Shown here one piece after another: positions 1 through 12,814 of a stretch of DNA of 64,000 nucleotides; the first letter of the stretch is position 1; the number at the start of each line of letters is the position of its first letter. The notes beneath the pieces are model-generated. The model had not been told where the DNA came from, made no database searches, and saw only the letters and a list, made by a program, of their open reading frames with translations. This stretch comes from Pseudomonas sp. TMP9 (lineage in GTDB: Bacteria; Pseudomonadota; Gammaproteobacteria; Pseudomonadales; Pseudomonadaceae). The position numbers and the translations under genes were made by a program. The stretch is from positions 1 to 64,000 of the forward strand of contig NZ_CP149803.1 in NCBI RefSeq assembly GCF_037943105.1, read 5' to 3'.

Positions 1-111
1 TTTGGCGCGGCGACGCTGCAGAACAGCACGGCCGCTCTTGGTGGCCATGCGGGCACGGAAGCCGTGAGTACGAGCGCGTTTGATAGTGCTGGGTTGGAAA
101 GTACGTTTCAT
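1..111 (-). CDS. rpmH: 50S ribosomal protein L34, 5' part only
   Basis: L34 is a small basic protein of the large ribosomal subunit. The visible 37 codons begin [18 protein letters not shown], the L34 signature, followed by the Arg/Lys-rich stretch. The family is about 44 residues long, so only the last few codons and the stop lie beyond the left edge. The gene is divergent from dnaA across the origin, the usual arrangement in Pseudomonas. The identification is certain; the truncation is only the window edge. Confidence 0.97.
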   Translation of the reverse strand, partial: MKRTFQPSTIKRARTHGFRARMATKSGRAVLQRRRAK

Positions 112-294
112 GATGCGGTACCTGGGTGGTCGACTACGGGCCGGAATGGCCCCCGTTTTAAGAGACCGGCAATTCTAGAGAAACCCGAGGGTCAGGTCAA
201 TTTCCAACCAGGCTTTTCCTGCATAAAGAAATATAAAGAAGAGAATATTTAAAGATCTTTAGTAATGTTAGTAACTATTAGTGAACCCTTTATC

Positions 295-303
295 TGTGCA
301 TAA
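295..303 (-). promoter_or_regulatory. DnaA box (TTATGCACA)
   Basis: TGTGCATAA on the plus strand is TTATGCACA on the minus strand, an exact match to TTATNCACA. It lies directly beside the AT-rich block, where DnaA would start strand opening. Confidence 0.8.
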
Positions 304-473
304 GTCTCCCAAAGCCAAGCATACAGGGGCTTCTAGCGGATGGTAACTCTGTCGAAAAGGCGTGCTACAACTGTGTGAAAGCAGCGCACAAGCTGAGGAT
401 GGAATGTCATTTTACCCACAGCCGACTTTTCCACTGGTTTTTACCCTGGGTTATCCCAGTACCTTATGAGGGG

Positions 474-482
474 TTATCCACA
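474..482 (+). promoter_or_regulatory. DnaA box (TTATCCACA)
   Basis: Perfect high-affinity DnaA box in the middle of the rpmH-dnaA gap. Weaker copies lie just upstream at 412-420 and 427-435, giving a cluster on one strand. Confidence 0.88.
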
Positions 483-558
483 GCCTTTGGCTGCTTCTTC
501 GTTAAAGCCCTTAATACGCCCAATAGGCTGATTTACCTTGTGTGCAAGCACGCTTACA

Positions 559-567
559 TGTGGATAA
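559..567 (-). promoter_or_regulatory. DnaA box (TTATCCACA), proximal to dnaA
   Basis: TGTGGATAA on the plus strand is the perfect consensus box in reverse orientation. It is 66 bases before the chosen dnaA start, so it could serve both the origin and autoregulation of dnaA. Confidence 0.88.
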
Positions 568-633
568 CTCAACCATCGGCGGCTACAATGGCGTCTGTTT
601 TTTGCCTCGCGCCTTGCGATTTAGGGGATGTCC

Positions 634-2103
634 GTGTCTGTGGAACTTTGGCAGCAGTGCGTCGAGCTTTTGCGCGATGAATTGCCTGCTCAGCAATTCA
701 ACACTTGGATCCGTCCACTGCAGGTCGAAGCTCAAGGCGACGAGCTTCGCGTCTACGCACCGAATCGTTTTGTTCTCGACTGGGTCAACGAGAAGTACCT
801 CAGCCGTTTGCTTGAGTTACTCGCTGAACGGACTAACGGTCTGGTGCCGTCGCTCTCCTTATTAATAGGTAGCAAACGCAGTTCAGCCCCCCGCGCTGCT
901 GTTGTGAGTTCCCCCCCAGTTGCGCAGAGCCAAGTTACGAGTCCCTCCGTTATTTCGGCTTTAGCCGGTGGCGTCGGTTCAGAGCCATCGCGTGCCAGCT
1001 TTGACCCCATGGCTGGTGCAGCCAGTCAGCAGGCCCCTGCTCGTACCGAGCGTCATGTTCAAGTTGAAGGCGGGTTGAAGCACACCAGCTACCTTAATCG
1101 CACCTTCACCTTTGATAATTTTGTTGAAGGTAAATCTAACCAGCTAGCTCGCGCAGCAGCCTGGCAGGTCGCAGATAATCCTAAGCACGGTTACAACCCG
1201 CTGTTTCTATATGGGGGTGTTGGCTTAGGTAAAACCCACTTGATGCATGCAGTCGGCAATCATCTGTTGGCGAAGAATCCGAATGCCAAGGTGGTGTATT
1301 TGCATTCCGAGCGTTTTGTGGCAGACATGGTCAAGGCCTTACAGCTGAATGCGATCAACGAATTTAAGCGTTTTTACCGTTCAGTCGATGCGCTGCTGAT
1401 TGATGACATTCAATTTTTTGCGAAAAAAGAGCGCTCTCAAGAAGAGTTCTTTCACACCTTTAATGCCCTTCTTGAAGGCGGTCAGCAGGTTATTCTTACC
1501 AGTGACCGTTACCCGAAAGAAATTGAAGGGTTAGAAGAGCGCCTGAAATCGCGTTTCGGCTGGGGGCTTACGGTTGGCGTTGAGCCACCTGAGCTTGAAA
1601 CCCGCGTGGCGATTCTGATGAAGAAAGCCGATCAGGCTAAAGTCGATCTGCCACACGACGCTGCATTCTTTATTGCGCAGCGCATCCGTTCGAACGTCCG
1701 CGAGTTGGAAGGTGCACTGAAGCGAGTGATTGCTCACTCGCACTTCATGGGCCGTGACATTACCATCGAGCTGATCCGCGAATCACTTAAGGACTTACTG
1801 GCCCTGCAAGATAAGCTGGTCAGCATTGATAATATTCAGCGCACCGTGGCTGAGTATTACAAAATCAAGATTTCTGATCTGCTCTCTAAACGTCGTTCGC
1901 GTTCAGTTGCTCGCCCTCGCCAGGTAGCCATGGCCCTCTCGAAAGAGCTGACCAATCACAGCCTGCCCGAAATCGGTGATGCATTTGGTGGCCGAGACCA
2001 TACGACTGTATTGCACGCATGCCGCAAGATTGCTGAACTGAAAGAGTCCGATGCGGACATCCGTGAAGACTATAAAAATCTGCTGCGTACGCTGACTACC
2101 TAA
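634..2103 (+). CDS. dnaA: Chromosomal replication initiator protein DnaA
   Basis: DnaA binds the oriC boxes, opens the DNA and loads DnaB helicase. Domain I is at residues 1-80 (starting [10 protein letters not shown]), followed by a Ser/Ala/Pro-rich linker to about 150. The AAA+ domain has Walker [10 protein letters not shown] near 194 and Walker [10 protein letters not shown] near 255. The C-terminal box-binding domain contains [16 protein letters not shown] chose the GTG at 634 rather than the ATG at 628: AGGGG at 623-627 touches the ATG but is six bases from the GTG, and the GTG gives the MSVELW start of known Pseudomonas DnaA. The product is 489 residues. Confidence 0.97.
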   Translation: MSVELWQQCVELLRDELPAQQFNTWIRPLQVEAQGDELRVYAPNRFVLDWVNEKYLSRLLELLAERTNGLVPSLSLLIGSKRSSAPRAAVVSSPPVAQSQVTSPSVISALAGGVGSEPSRASFDPMAGAASQQAPARTERHVQVEGGLKHTSYLNRTFTFDNFVEGKSNQLARAAAWQVADNPKHGYNPLFLYGGVGLGKTHLMHAVGNHLLAKNPNAKVVYLHSERFVADMVKALQLNAINEFKRFYRSVDALLIDDIQFFAKKERSQEEFFHTFNALLEGGQQVILTSDRYPKEIEGLEERLKSRFGWGLTVGVEPPELETRVAILMKKADQAKVDLPHDAAFFIAQRIRSNVRELEGALKRVIAHSHFMGRDITIELIRESLKDLLALQDKLVSIDNIQRTVAEYYKIKISDLLSKRRSRSVARPRQVAMALSKELTNHSLPEIGDAFGGRDHTTVLHACRKIAELKESDADIREDYKNLLRTLTT

Positions 2104-2135
2104 CTACGCAACTCCACTAGGCAAGGGACTAGACC

Positions 2136-3239
2136 ATGCATTTCACCATTCAACGCGAAGCCTTGTTGAAACCTCTGCAACTGGTCGCCGGCGTCGTTGA
2201 ACGCCGCCAGACTTTGCCGGTGCTCTCGAATGTTCTGCTGGTGGTTGAAGGCCAGCAACTCTCGTTGACAGGTACCGACTTGGAAGTCGAGCTGGTCGGT
2301 CGCGTCACCCTAGATGAGCCTGCTCAACCTGGCGAAATCACAGTGCCAGCGCGCAAGCTGATGGACATCTGTAAGAGCTTACCCAACGATGCGCTGATCG
2401 ATATTCGTGTCGATGAGCAGAAGCTGGTGATTAAGGCCGGTCGCAGTCGTTTCAGCTTGTCGACCCTGCCTGCTAATGACTTCCCCACTGTTGAAGAAGG
2501 TTTGGGCTCACTGACCTTCAGTTTGGTCCAAAGCAAATTGCGCCGCCTGATTGAGCGCACCAGTTTTGCCATGGCGCAGCAAGATGTTCGTTATTACTTG
2601 AATGGTATGTTGCTGGAAGTACAAACCGGTATTTTGCGCGCTGTTGCTACCGATGGTCATCGACTAGCCATGTGTTCAATGGAAGCGGCTATTGAGCAGA
2701 CTGAACGGCACCAGGTGATCGTGCCGCGCAAAGGTATTCTTGAGTTGGCCCGACTGCTTACTGAGCAAGATGGGACGGTCAGCATCGTTCTCGGTCAGCA
2801 CCATATTCGTGCCACCACCGGCGAGTTTACCTTTACCTCGAAACTCGTCGACGGCAAATTCCCTGATTACGAACGCGTGCTTCCACGTGGCGGGGACAAG
2901 TTGGTAGTGGCTGATCGCCAAGGCCTGCGTGAAGCTTTTAGTCGTACCGCCATTCTGTCCAATGAAAAGTACCGTGGTATTCGTCTGCAGCTGGAATCCG
3001 GGTTGCTAAAAATTCAGGCTAACAATCCTGAGCAAGAAGAAGCTGAAGAAGAGATCGCCGTTAACTACAGCGGTAGCTCACTGGAAATCGGTTTTAATGT
3101 CAGCTACCTGCTTGATGTCTTCAGTGTGATGACGACCGATCAAGTTCGTTTGATTCTCTCTGATTCCAACAGCAGTGCTCTGGTACAAGAAGCCGATAAC
3201 GATGACTCTTCTTATGTCGTTATGCCGATGCGTTTGTAA
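2136..3239 (+). CDS. dnaN: DNA polymerase III beta subunit (sliding clamp)
   Basis: The beta clamp is a ring-shaped dimer that tethers DNA polymerase III to DNA. The protein has 367 residues, the normal length, and shows the three-fold repeated clamp architecture from MHFTIQREALLKPLQ to the C-terminal VVMPMRL, which is the typical end of the family. It starts 32 bases after dnaA behind AAGGG at 2123-2127, consistent with co-transcription. A 195-base gap without a gene follows before recF. Confidence 0.98.
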   Translation: MHFTIQREALLKPLQLVAGVVERRQTLPVLSNVLLVVEGQQLSLTGTDLEVELVGRVTLDEPAQPGEITVPARKLMDICKSLPNDALIDIRVDEQKLVIKAGRSRFSLSTLPANDFPTVEEGLGSLTFSLVQSKLRRLIERTSFAMAQQDVRYYLNGMLLEVQTGILRAVATDGHRLAMCSMEAAIEQTERHQVIVPRKGILELARLLTEQDGTVSIVLGQHHIRATTGEFTFTSKLVDGKFPDYERVLPRGGDKLVVADRQGLREAFSRTAILSNEKYRGIRLQLESGLLKIQANNPEQEEAEEEIAVNYSGSSLEIGFNVSYLLDVFSVMTTDQVRLILSDSNSSALVQEADNDDSSYVVMPMRL

Positions 3240-3434
3240 CGGGTAGGCCGCTGAACTGTCACTGCGCTTGGTCGTGCTGAGCCTCCGCCGTATTGGTTGC
3301 TGTCATGTCCGAGCGTAGTTTTTCGAGAATGAGTGAAGCGAGTAATGTTTATATGCATCGGCTTCGCACTTTCTCACTGCCCTCCTGTTCTTCATTGTTT
3401 CGCACGCCACGCTCTGCAACGGTCTGCTAGCTAA

Positions 3435-6960
<3,526 letters not shown>

Positions 6961-6984
6961 AGATTTGTTGAATGGCCAGGAAAG

Positions 6985-7006
6985 AACCCGCTTCGGCGGG
7001 TTTTTT
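6985..7006 (+). terminator. Intrinsic terminator of gyrB
   Basis: The stem aacccgc/gcgggtt with a TTCG tetraloop is followed by six T. It lies just after gyrB and should end the dnaA-dnaN-recF-gyrB transcripts. Confidence 0.93.
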
Positions 7007-7107
7007 GTGGCCTGGAAAAAGGGGTGGGCACCTGGCTATTCCCCTGCAATCTCAAGGAGCTAGCTGCTCGGGCTGCGGGTGTTTTACGGGATTTAGCAGG
7101 GGTGCTA

Positions 7108-7145
7108 TCGGGACGTTATTAACAAAAACGTTAATAACGTCCCGA
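7108..7145. repeat. Perfect inverted repeat, 16-base arms, islet edge
   Basis: The arms tcgggacgttattaac and gttaataacgtcccga (7108-7123 and 7130-7145) are exact complements around a six-base loop aaaaac. No T-run follows, so it does not look like a terminator. It lies in the 400-base gene-free gap after gyrB, at the start of the islet with relB and the broken genes. It could be an operator, a transposon remnant or a dispersed palindrome; I cannot tell which. Confidence 0.7.
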
Positions 7146-7289
7146 GCCGTGCGCTGCGTATGTAAAGGCAATGTGCAAAAAATGCTTATTGCACTGCGCA
7201 TATCGGGCCCTATGTTCAATGGTGCCCAGCCCCGGACAAGGTTCTGGCGACCACTTCAATGTCACGTGAGCGCTATACGCCAGGGATGT

Positions 7290-7338
7290 GGCCCCGCAGC
7301 CAGGGTTAACTTGGTTGGTGTCTGCTACTGGCGGGGCC
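7290..7338. repeat. Inverted repeat upstream of relB
   Basis: ggccccgc (7290-7297) and gcggggcc (7331-7338) are perfect 8-base arms enclosing 33 bases. It lies 72 bases before relB and could be a transcript hairpin or part of a degraded mobile element. Apart from this and the palindrome at 7108-7145, I see nothing between 7007 and 7410. Confidence 0.45.
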
Positions 7339-7410
7339 GCAAACCCGCTTGCCAAAATAAGGCTACCCTGTCACTGTAAATACGAATGTCATTACATAGA
7401 GGGTCGCACC

Positions 7411-7650
7411 ATGGCGTCCATCAATATCCGCATCGACGATGAACTTAAGGCTCGTGCTTACCAGGAGCTAGAAAAGCTCGGCGTCACGCCTTCTGAGCTG
7501 ATGCGCCAGGCCTTGCAGTATGTGGCCGAACGCGGTCAGCTGCCCTTTCGTCCAGTATTGATGACCGAAGAAGATGAAGCGCTAATCGCTACGGTTCGCG
7601 AACGTCTGGCCGCTCCTCAGCGCGTGAAGGTTGCGCTGGATGACCTATAG
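7411..7650 (+). CDS. relB: RelB/DinJ-family antitoxin
   Basis: RelB is the labile partner of the RelE mRNA interferase; it binds and neutralises RelE and represses its own operon. The 79 residues match E. coli RelB in length and layout: an N-terminal ribbon-helix-helix (SINIRIDDELKARAYQEL, then GVTPSELMRQAL) and a toxin-wrapping C-terminus (MTEEDEALIATVRERL ... VKVALDDL). The frame extends upstream to 7288, but the RHH domain begins at the ATG at 7411. It overlaps the relE start by 11 bases. The toxin gene is broken. Confidence 0.92.
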   Translation: MASINIRIDDELKARAYQELEKLGVTPSELMRQALQYVAERGQLPFRPVLMTEEDEALIATVRERLAAPQRVKVALDDL

Positions 7651-7927
7651 CCTTGAGTTCGATGCGCGGGCACTGAAGGAATGGTAAAAGCTGGGTGATA
7701 CCGTTCGCCAGCAGCTTAAGAAAAAGCTCGCTGAGGTGTTGCTCAATCCGCGAACTGAAGCCAACCGTCTCCACTCGCTACCGGATTGCTACAAGATCAA
7801 GTTGCGCAGCAGCGGCTACCGCTTGGTGTATCAGGTAATCGACCATGAGGTGGTGGTGTTTGTGGTGGCGGTTGATCGCCGTGAACGTGAGCAGGCGTAC
7901 CGCAAGGCTGCCGAGCGCCTCAAATAG
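7640..7927 (+). pseudogene. relE: RelE mRNA-interferase toxin, interrupted by an in-frame stop at codon 16
   Basis: RelE cleaves mRNA in the ribosomal A site. Reading from the ATG at 7640 gives MTYSLEFDARALKEW, then TAA at 7685-7687, then an otherwise intact frame (KLGDTVRQQLKKKL ... CYKIKLRSSGYRLVYQV ... YRKAAERLK) to TAG at 7927. Counting through the stop gives 95 positions, and K52, K54, R61, R81 and Y87, the residues that matter in E. coli RelE, fall at the same numbers. Position 16 is Arg in E. coli; AAA or CAA to TAA would be one change. A GTG at 7736 (codon 33) could restart a 63-residue fragment. No other damage is visible, so the mutation looks recent, or it is a sequencing error. 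Confidence 0.9.
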
Positions 7928-7940
7928 CGGATTAGGCGCC

Positions 7941-8153
7941 ATGCCGGTTTCCTGGAAGGGTACTCTCCAGCAGTATGCGGGCCGCTTGCACCGGGAACAT
8001 GCGAGTAAGGCGGATGTGCGCATCATCGACTTCATTGATGCAGGACATCCTGCTTTGCTGCGGATGTGGAGCAAGCGCCAGGCGGGATGCAAGGCTATGG
8101 GCTATCGACCTGCTGATTCGTCCGGCTCAATGGAGCTTCTGGTAAAGGACTAA
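7941..8153 (+). pseudogene. C-terminal remnant of a DEAD/DEAH-box helicase
   Basis: The 70-residue frame MPVSWKGTLQQYAGRLHREH ... GHPALLRMWSKRQAGCKAMGYR resembles the last segment of superfamily 2 helicases, where a QYxGRLxR motif VI is followed by a short tail. Homology appears to begin at about 7935, one codon before the ATG. Motifs I to V are absent and the preceding DNA is the relE tail. I read it as the 3' end left by a deletion. The family call rests on memory of the motif and is less certain than the fact of truncation. Confidence 0.65.
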
Positions 8154-8264
8154 AGAGTCCTCAGACAGCCATCGAGCTTGCCACCTGTCGGAGGCGGAAA
8201 GTGGCTGTTTCCTATGCGGCGGATTCGCCGCAATTTGAGCCGCATTGACAGATTATCAATCTAA

Positions 8265-8308
8265 CCGTGCCCTTCAGCTGATGGACTCGACACCACATAA
8301 GGGCACGG
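8265..8308. repeat. Inverted repeat at the end of the islet
   Basis: ccgtgccctt (8265-8274) and aagggcacgg (8299-8308) are perfect 10-base arms with a 24-base loop. It is in the gene-free gap 8154-8388 between the helicase remnant and the end of plsC. No T-run follows on either strand, so the role is unknown. Confidence 0.5.
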
Positions 8309-8388
8309 CAGAGAGCAAAACCAGTCTGGTTGAAACAGACAAGGCTGCTTGGTGTGCCTAAGCGTTTGGGCAGCTTATCGAAAATTGC

Positions 8389-9162
8389 TCAAGCCGGCGC
8401 TTCGCTCTCCAGCGGTTGGCTCTGTGCATCCAGTGAGCCAATATCGCGTTGCGCCTGGCTGACCCAGGCAAAGGCGCGCTCGTTGAGTTCGGCGATGGCG
8501 CGCGGGCCGGTGCCGTTGGCGTACATCAACGGGCCGATGACCACTTGGATGGTGCCCGCTTTTTTACCCCAGCCTTGTTTTGGCCAGAACTCGCCAGCGT
8601 TGTGGGCAATCGGCAGCACCGGCAGGTTAGCGTTCACCGCCAGCGAGGCACCGCCCCGGCTGAACTTACCGATTTGCCCGGGCGCAATACGCGTGCCTTC
8701 TGGGAATACCAACACCCAAGCGCCCTGCCCTAAGCGTTCATGACCCAGCTTGGCCAGTTGCTTGAGTGCGGCCTTGGGGTTGCTGCGGTCGATGGCGATG
8801 GGCTTGAGCATGGCCATGGCCCAGCCGAAGAACGGCACGTACAACAGTTCGCGTTTGACCACTTGGCTGAGCGGTTCGAAAAAACCGCAGAGGAAGAAGG
8901 TTTCCCAAGTGCTCTGGTGCTTGGCCAAGATCACGCAGGGCTTCTCGGGGATATTATCCAGCCCCTTGATCTCGTAACGAATACCCGCCACTACTTTGGC
9001 TAACCACGTGGCGCAGCGACACCAATTTTGGACAACAAAACGGTAGCGGGCCCGAAAGGGTAAAAAGGGTGCAACAAATACGCTGAGGGTGCACCAGAGA
9101 AAGGCGCTGGAAGACAACAACAGATAGAAGAGGAAAGTTCTGAGGGTCTGCACTGTCGACAT
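8389..9162 (-). CDS. plsC: 1-acyl-sn-glycerol-3-phosphate acyltransferase
   Basis: The family transfers an acyl chain to lysophosphatidic acid, giving phosphatidic acid at the inner membrane. The 257-residue protein has an N-terminal hydrophobic anchor (about 9-35) and the acyltransferase signature HQSTWE at 82-87, where the HX4D acid is Glu. The second signature FPEGTRI follows further on. The PAO1 homologue at this position (PA0005) is called lptA. It is the last gene of the leftward run glyQ-glyS-gmhB-plsC, 32 bases after gmhB. Confidence 0.93.
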   Translation of the reverse strand: MSTVQTLRTFLFYLLLSSSAFLWCTLSVFVAPFLPFRARYRFVVQNWCRCATWLAKVVAGIRYEIKGLDNIPEKPCVILAKHQSTWETFFLCGFFEPLSQVVKRELLYVPFFGWAMAMLKPIAIDRSNPKAALKQLAKLGHERLGQGAWVLVFPEGTRIAPGQIGKFSRGGASLAVNANLPVLPIAHNAGEFWPKQGWGKKAGTIQVVIGPLMYANGTGPRAIAELNERAFAWVSQAQRDIGSLDAQSQPLESEAPA

Positions 9163-9194
9163 AAGAGCGTTTACCGTCGCAGGCAGGGCCTGCT

Positions 9195-9728
9195 TTAAAG
9201 GTGGAGAAGTTGATCGGCAACCGCTGCCAAGTCATCGAATACCAAGGTGCCTGCTGGTAATCCTTTCGCGAGGGTGCGTTCGCCCTTGCCGGTTTTTACC
9301 AAAACAGGCTGACAATCGACGGCCAACGCCGCGCTCAGGTCACTGCTGGTGTCTCCGACAAACCAAACGTCTTTAAGTGCAACGGCATAGTACGCAGCAA
9401 TTTGCTCAAGCATGCCGGGTTTCGGCTTACGGCATGCGCAGCCCTCATCCGGGCCGTGAATGCAGTGCACGATTAGACCCAGGTCGCCGCCCTGCTCCGC
9501 CACCAACTCGCGTAAACGGGCATGCATGGCTTCCAGCGTGGCGAGGTCGTAATAGCCACGCGCCACGCCAGATTGATTAGTGGCTACAGTGACAGTCCAG
9601 CCAGCTTTTGACAGGCGCGCGATGGCCTCAATGGCGCCAGGTAAAGGGGTCCACTCGTCGAGGCTTTTGATATAGGCGTCGGAGTCGTAGTTGATGACGC
9701 CGTCGCGGTCGAGAATCAGCAGTTTCAT
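9195..9728 (-). CDS. gmhB: D-glycero-beta-D-manno-heptose-1,7-bisphosphate 7-phosphatase
   Basis: GmhB removes the 7-phosphate in ADP-heptose synthesis for the LPS inner core. The 177-residue HAD-superfamily protein starts MKLLILDRDGVIN, with the nucleophile and acid/base Asp at 7 and 9. It carries the zinc-binding loop CIHGPDEGCACRKPKPGM typical of the histidinol-phosphatase-like group. It sits between glyS and plsC on the same strand, as in other pseudomonads. A small hairpin (ggtgggctg/cagcccacc, about 9780-9798) lies in the gap before glyS. Confidence 0.94.
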   Translation of the reverse strand: MKLLILDRDGVINYDSDAYIKSLDEWTPLPGAIEAIARLSKAGWTVTVATNQSGVARGYYDLATLEAMHARLRELVAEQGGDLGLIVHCIHGPDEGCACRKPKPGMLEQIAAYYAVALKDVWFVGDTSSDLSAALAVDCQPVLVKTGKGERTLAKGLPAGTLVFDDLAAVADQLLHL

Positions 9729-9815
9729 GCGGTAATCCGAACCGGCTGGCGGTGATGGCCGCCACCCGGTAAAGGTGAAGGTGGGCTGCTCAGCCCACCG
9801 GACGTTCAGCTGGTG

Positions 9816-11870
9816 TTAGCCGAGTACCGAGATGTCGGCAACGCCGAGGAACAGGCCACGCAGCTTGGCCAGCAGCGCGTAGCGGTTAGCTCGTACAGCC
9901 GGATCTTCGGCGTTGACCAGCACGGCCTCGAAAAACGCATCCACCGGCTCACGCAGATTGGCCAACTGGCTCAACGCCAGGTTGTATTGGCGCGCGGCAG
10001 CCAGCGGTTGCACCGCATGCTCAGCTTGTTGGATGGCCGCGTTGAGGGCGAACTCGCTGGGGTTGTCGAAGTGATGCGCCTCAACGCTCGCAGCGATCTG
10101 CCCTTCGGCTTTGCTCAGCAGGTTAGACACACGCTTGTTGGCGGCGGCCAGCGCGGCAGCTTGCGGCAGTGCGCGGAAAGCCTGCACCGCTTGAACACGC
10201 TGGTCGAAGTCCAGCGGCGAGGTCGGGCTGACCGCACGCACGGCTTGATAAACAGCCACCTCGACGCCTTCATCTTCATAACGCGCACGCAGGCGGTCGA
10301 AAATAAAGTCCAGTACCTGAGGTGCCAGGCCTGCTGCTTTGATCTTATCGCCAAACTGCTTGATAGCGAACGCGGCGGTTTCGACCAGATCGAGGTCTAG
10401 CTGCTTCTCGATCAGGATGCGCAGTACGCCGAGCGCCGCACGGCGCAGGGCGTAAGGGTCTTTGCTGCCAGTGGGCAGCATGCCGATGCCGAAGATGCCG
10501 ACTAGGGTATCCAGCTTGTCAGCCAGTGCCACAGCGGCGCCGGTGAGGGTAGTGGGCAGCTCGGCCCCTGCCCCGCGCGGCATGTATTGCTCGTTCAGCG
10601 CCAGCGCCACGTCTTCAGCTTCGCCGTCATGCTTGGCGTAGTAATAACCGGCGATGCCCTGCATTTCCGGGAACTCGCCAACTATCTCACTGGCCAGGTC
10701 GCACTTGCACAGCAGGCCTGCGCGGGCTGCACGGGTGGCATCGCCGCCGATGCGCTCGGCAATAAAGCCGGCTAACGCAGATACCCGCTGGGCTTTATCA
10801 AACACTGAGCCGAGCTGGGCTTGGAACACCACGTTGGCCAGGCGCTGGTTGAAGCTTTCCAGCTTCTGCTTTTTGTCTTGCTTGAAGAAGAACTCGGCGT
10901 CGGTCAGGCGCGGACGCACCACTTTCTCGTTACCGGAAATAATCTGCTGAGGGTCTTTGCTTTCGATGTTAGCCACGGTAATAAAGCGCGGCAGCAGCTT
11001 GCCGTTGGCATCCAGCAGGCAGAAGTACTTCTGGTTGTCCTGCATGGTGATGATCAGCGCTTCTTGCGGCACCTCAAGGAAGCGTTCCTCGAAGGCGCAC
11101 ACTAGCGGCACTGGCCACTCAACCAGCGCGCTGACTTCATCGAGCAGTGCGGGCGGTACAATCGCGGTGCCCTGTTGCTCGGCGGCAAGTTGATCAATAC
11201 GTGCGGCGATCTGTGCACGGCGCTCATTGAAATCGGCGATCACATACGCGCCGCGCAGGTCTTCGGCGTAGTTAGCCGGTGCGCTGATGCGCACCTCATG
11301 GTTAGCGTGGAAGCGATGGCCGCGGGATACGCGCCCGGACTGCTGGGCAAGGATTTCGCAGTCAATCACCTCATCGCCGAACAGCATCACCAGCCACTGG
11401 CTTGGGCGCACGAACTCGGTCTTGCGCGCACCCCAGCGCATGCGCTTAGGGATCGGCAGGTCGTTCAGCGAGGTTTCCACGATGCCCGGTAACAAGCCGG
11501 CAGCAGCCTGGCCGGGGATACTTTGGCTGAATTTCAGCTTGGGGCCGCTCTGGTCAATCTGGCTCAGCTCAACCCCGCACTTTTTGGCGAAGCCCAGCGC
11601 CGCCTGAGTTGGGTTGCCATCTATATCGAAGGCCGCCTGCATGGGTGGGCCGTCGAGGTTCTGGAAGCGATCGGCTTGTTGCTTTTCAAGCTGCTCGATC
11701 AGCACGGCCAGGCGACGCGGTGCGGCGTAATAGCGGCTGGCGCGGTAGGACAGGCCTGAGGTTTTCAGGCCTTTTTCGATACCGGCCAAAAAGGCCTCAC
11801 CGAGGGTTTTCAGGGCTTTTGGCGGCAGCTCTTCGGTGCCCAGTTCTACCAGGAAATCACGGGTACTCAT
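9816..11870 (-). CDS. glyS: Glycyl-tRNA synthetase beta subunit
   Basis: This is the tRNA-recognising subunit of the alpha2-beta2 glycyl-tRNA synthetase, which charges tRNA-Gly. At 684 residues it has the normal beta-subunit length, beginning [20 protein letters not shown] and carrying an internal HD-like segment ([17 protein letters not shown]) seen in the family. Its start overlaps the glyQ stop by four bases (ATGA), indicating translational coupling. Confidence 0.97.
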   Translation of the reverse strand: MSTRDFLVELGTEELPPKALKTLGEAFLAGIEKGLKTSGLSYRASRYYAAPRRLAVLIEQLEKQQADRFQNLDGPPMQAAFDIDGNPTQAALGFAKKCGVELSQIDQSGPKLKFSQSIPGQAAAGLLPGIVETSLNDLPIPKRMRWGARKTEFVRPSQWLVMLFGDEVIDCEILAQQSGRVSRGHRFHANHEVRISAPANYAEDLRGAYVIADFNERRAQIAARIDQLAAEQQGTAIVPPALLDEVSALVEWPVPLVCAFEERFLEVPQEALIITMQDNQKYFCLLDANGKLLPRFITVANIESKDPQQIISGNEKVVRPRLTDAEFFFKQDKKQKLESFNQRLANVVFQAQLGSVFDKAQRVSALAGFIAERIGGDATRAARAGLLCKCDLASEIVGEFPEMQGIAGYYYAKHDGEAEDVALALNEQYMPRGAGAELPTTLTGAAVALADKLDTLVGIFGIGMLPTGSKDPYALRRAALGVLRILIEKQLDLDLVETAAFAIKQFGDKIKAAGLAPQVLDFIFDRLRARYEDEGVEVAVYQAVRAVSPTSPLDFDQRVQAVQAFRALPQAAALAAANKRVSNLLSKAEGQIAASVEAHHFDNPSEFALNAAIQQAEHAVQPLAAARQYNLALSQLANLREPVDAFFEAVLVNAEDPAVRANRYALLAKLRGLFLGVADISVLG

Positions 11871-12814
11871 TCTGCTGCCTCCAGCTTGGCTAACACTTCA
11901 TCACGCAGGTCAGGGGCGGCGAGCGGGAAGCCGAGTTTGCGTCGCGCCTGCAGGTAGCTCTGCGCCACCGAGCGAGCCAGCGCACGCACACGCAGGATGT
12001 ACTGCTGACGCGCGGTCACCGAGATAGCCCGGCGTGCATCCAACAAGTTAAAGGTGTGCGAAGCCTTAAGCACCATCTCGTAAGTCGGCAGCGGCAGCTC
12101 CAACTCAATCAGGCGATTGGCTTCCGACTCATAAAAATCGAACAGCTCGAACAGCTTCTCAACGTTGGCGTGCTCGAAGTTATAGGTCGACTGCTCCACT
12201 TCGTTCTGGTGGAACACGTCGCCATAGGTGACCTTGCCGAATTGGCCGTCGGTCCACACCAGGTCGTAGACCGAGTCCACACCTTGGATATACATGGCCA
12301 AACGCTCCAGGCCGTAGGTGATCTCACCGGTCACCGGGTAGCACTCGATGCCGCCGACTTGTTGGAAGTAGGTGAACTGGGTGACTTCCATGCCATTCAG
12401 CCAGATTTCCCAACCTAGACCCCAGGCGCCGAGGGTTGGTGATTCCCAGTTGTCTTCGACGAAGCGAATGTCGTGGACCAGCGGGTCGATGCCGATGGCC
12501 TTCAGCGAGCCGAGGTACAGCTCCTGGAAATTTTCCGGGTTGGGCTTTAACACCACCTGGAATTGATAATAGTGCTGCAGGCGGTTGGGGTTCTCGCCGT
12601 AACGGCCGTCAGCCGGACGACGGGAAGGCTGCACGTAGGCGGCATTCCAGGTCTCGGGGCCAATGGCACGCAGGAAGGTTGCGGTGTGAAAGGTGCCTGC
12701 GCCCATTTCCATGTCGTAGGGTTGCAGTAACACGCAGCCCTGCTCAGCCCAGTACTGTTGCAGGGCGAGGATCAAATCTTGGAAGGTGCGCACGGCAGGC
12801 GTAGTCTGGCTCAA
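11867..12814 (-). CDS. glyQ: Glycyl-tRNA synthetase alpha subunit
   Basis: This is the catalytic class II subunit that activates glycine with ATP. It has 315 residues and contains the conserved [38 protein letters not shown] and [20 protein letters not shown] segments of the alpha chain. It is the first gene of the leftward operon. It is divergent from tag, with a 112-base intergenic region that must hold both promoters. Confidence 0.97.
   Translation of the reverse strand: MSQTTPAVRTFQDLILALQQYWAEQGCVLLQPYDMEMGAGTFHTATFLRAIGPETWNAAYVQPSRRPADGRYGENPNRLQHYYQFQVVLKPNPENFQELYLGSLKAIGIDPLVHDIRFVEDNWESPTLGAWGLGWEIWLNGMEVTQFTYFQQVGGIECYPVTGEITYGLERLAMYIQGVDSVYDLVWTDGQFGKVTYGDVFHQNEVEQSTYNFEHANVEKLFELFDFYESEANRLIELELPLPTYEMVLKASHTFNLLDARRAISVTARQQYILRVRALARSVAQSYLQARRKLGFPLAAPDLRDEVLAKLEAAE

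Larger units (their letters stand above)
212..567. other. oriC: Chromosomal replication origin oriC (rpmH-dnaA intergenic region)
   Basis: The gene-free stretch from 112 to 633 separates divergent rpmH and dnaA. Its rpmH side holds an AT-rich block (about 212-292, with runs such as gaatatttaaagatctttag) that suits a DNA-unwinding element. Three 9-mers matching the DnaA-box consensus TTATNCACA follow at 295-303, 474-482 and 559-567. Near matches lie at 412-420 (TTACCCACA) and 427-435 (TTTTCCACT). Pseudomonads are known to carry oriC between rpmH and dnaA. The exact limits are my estimate. Confidence 0.9.

Noticed and set aside
64..252. Plus-strand frame of 62 codons opposite rpmH
   Set aside because: It runs antisense through rpmH into oriC, has no ribosome-binding site and no recognisable product.
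7290..7338. Possible integron attC site in the islet
   Set aside because: The outer arms are symmetric, but the paired RYYYAAC/GTTRRRY core boxes are not arranged as needed, and no integrase is present.
9813..10400. 195-codon plus-strand frame opposite glyS
   Set aside because: It is antisense to a certain gene; such frames are common in GC-rich DNA. The same holds for the other frames over glyS.
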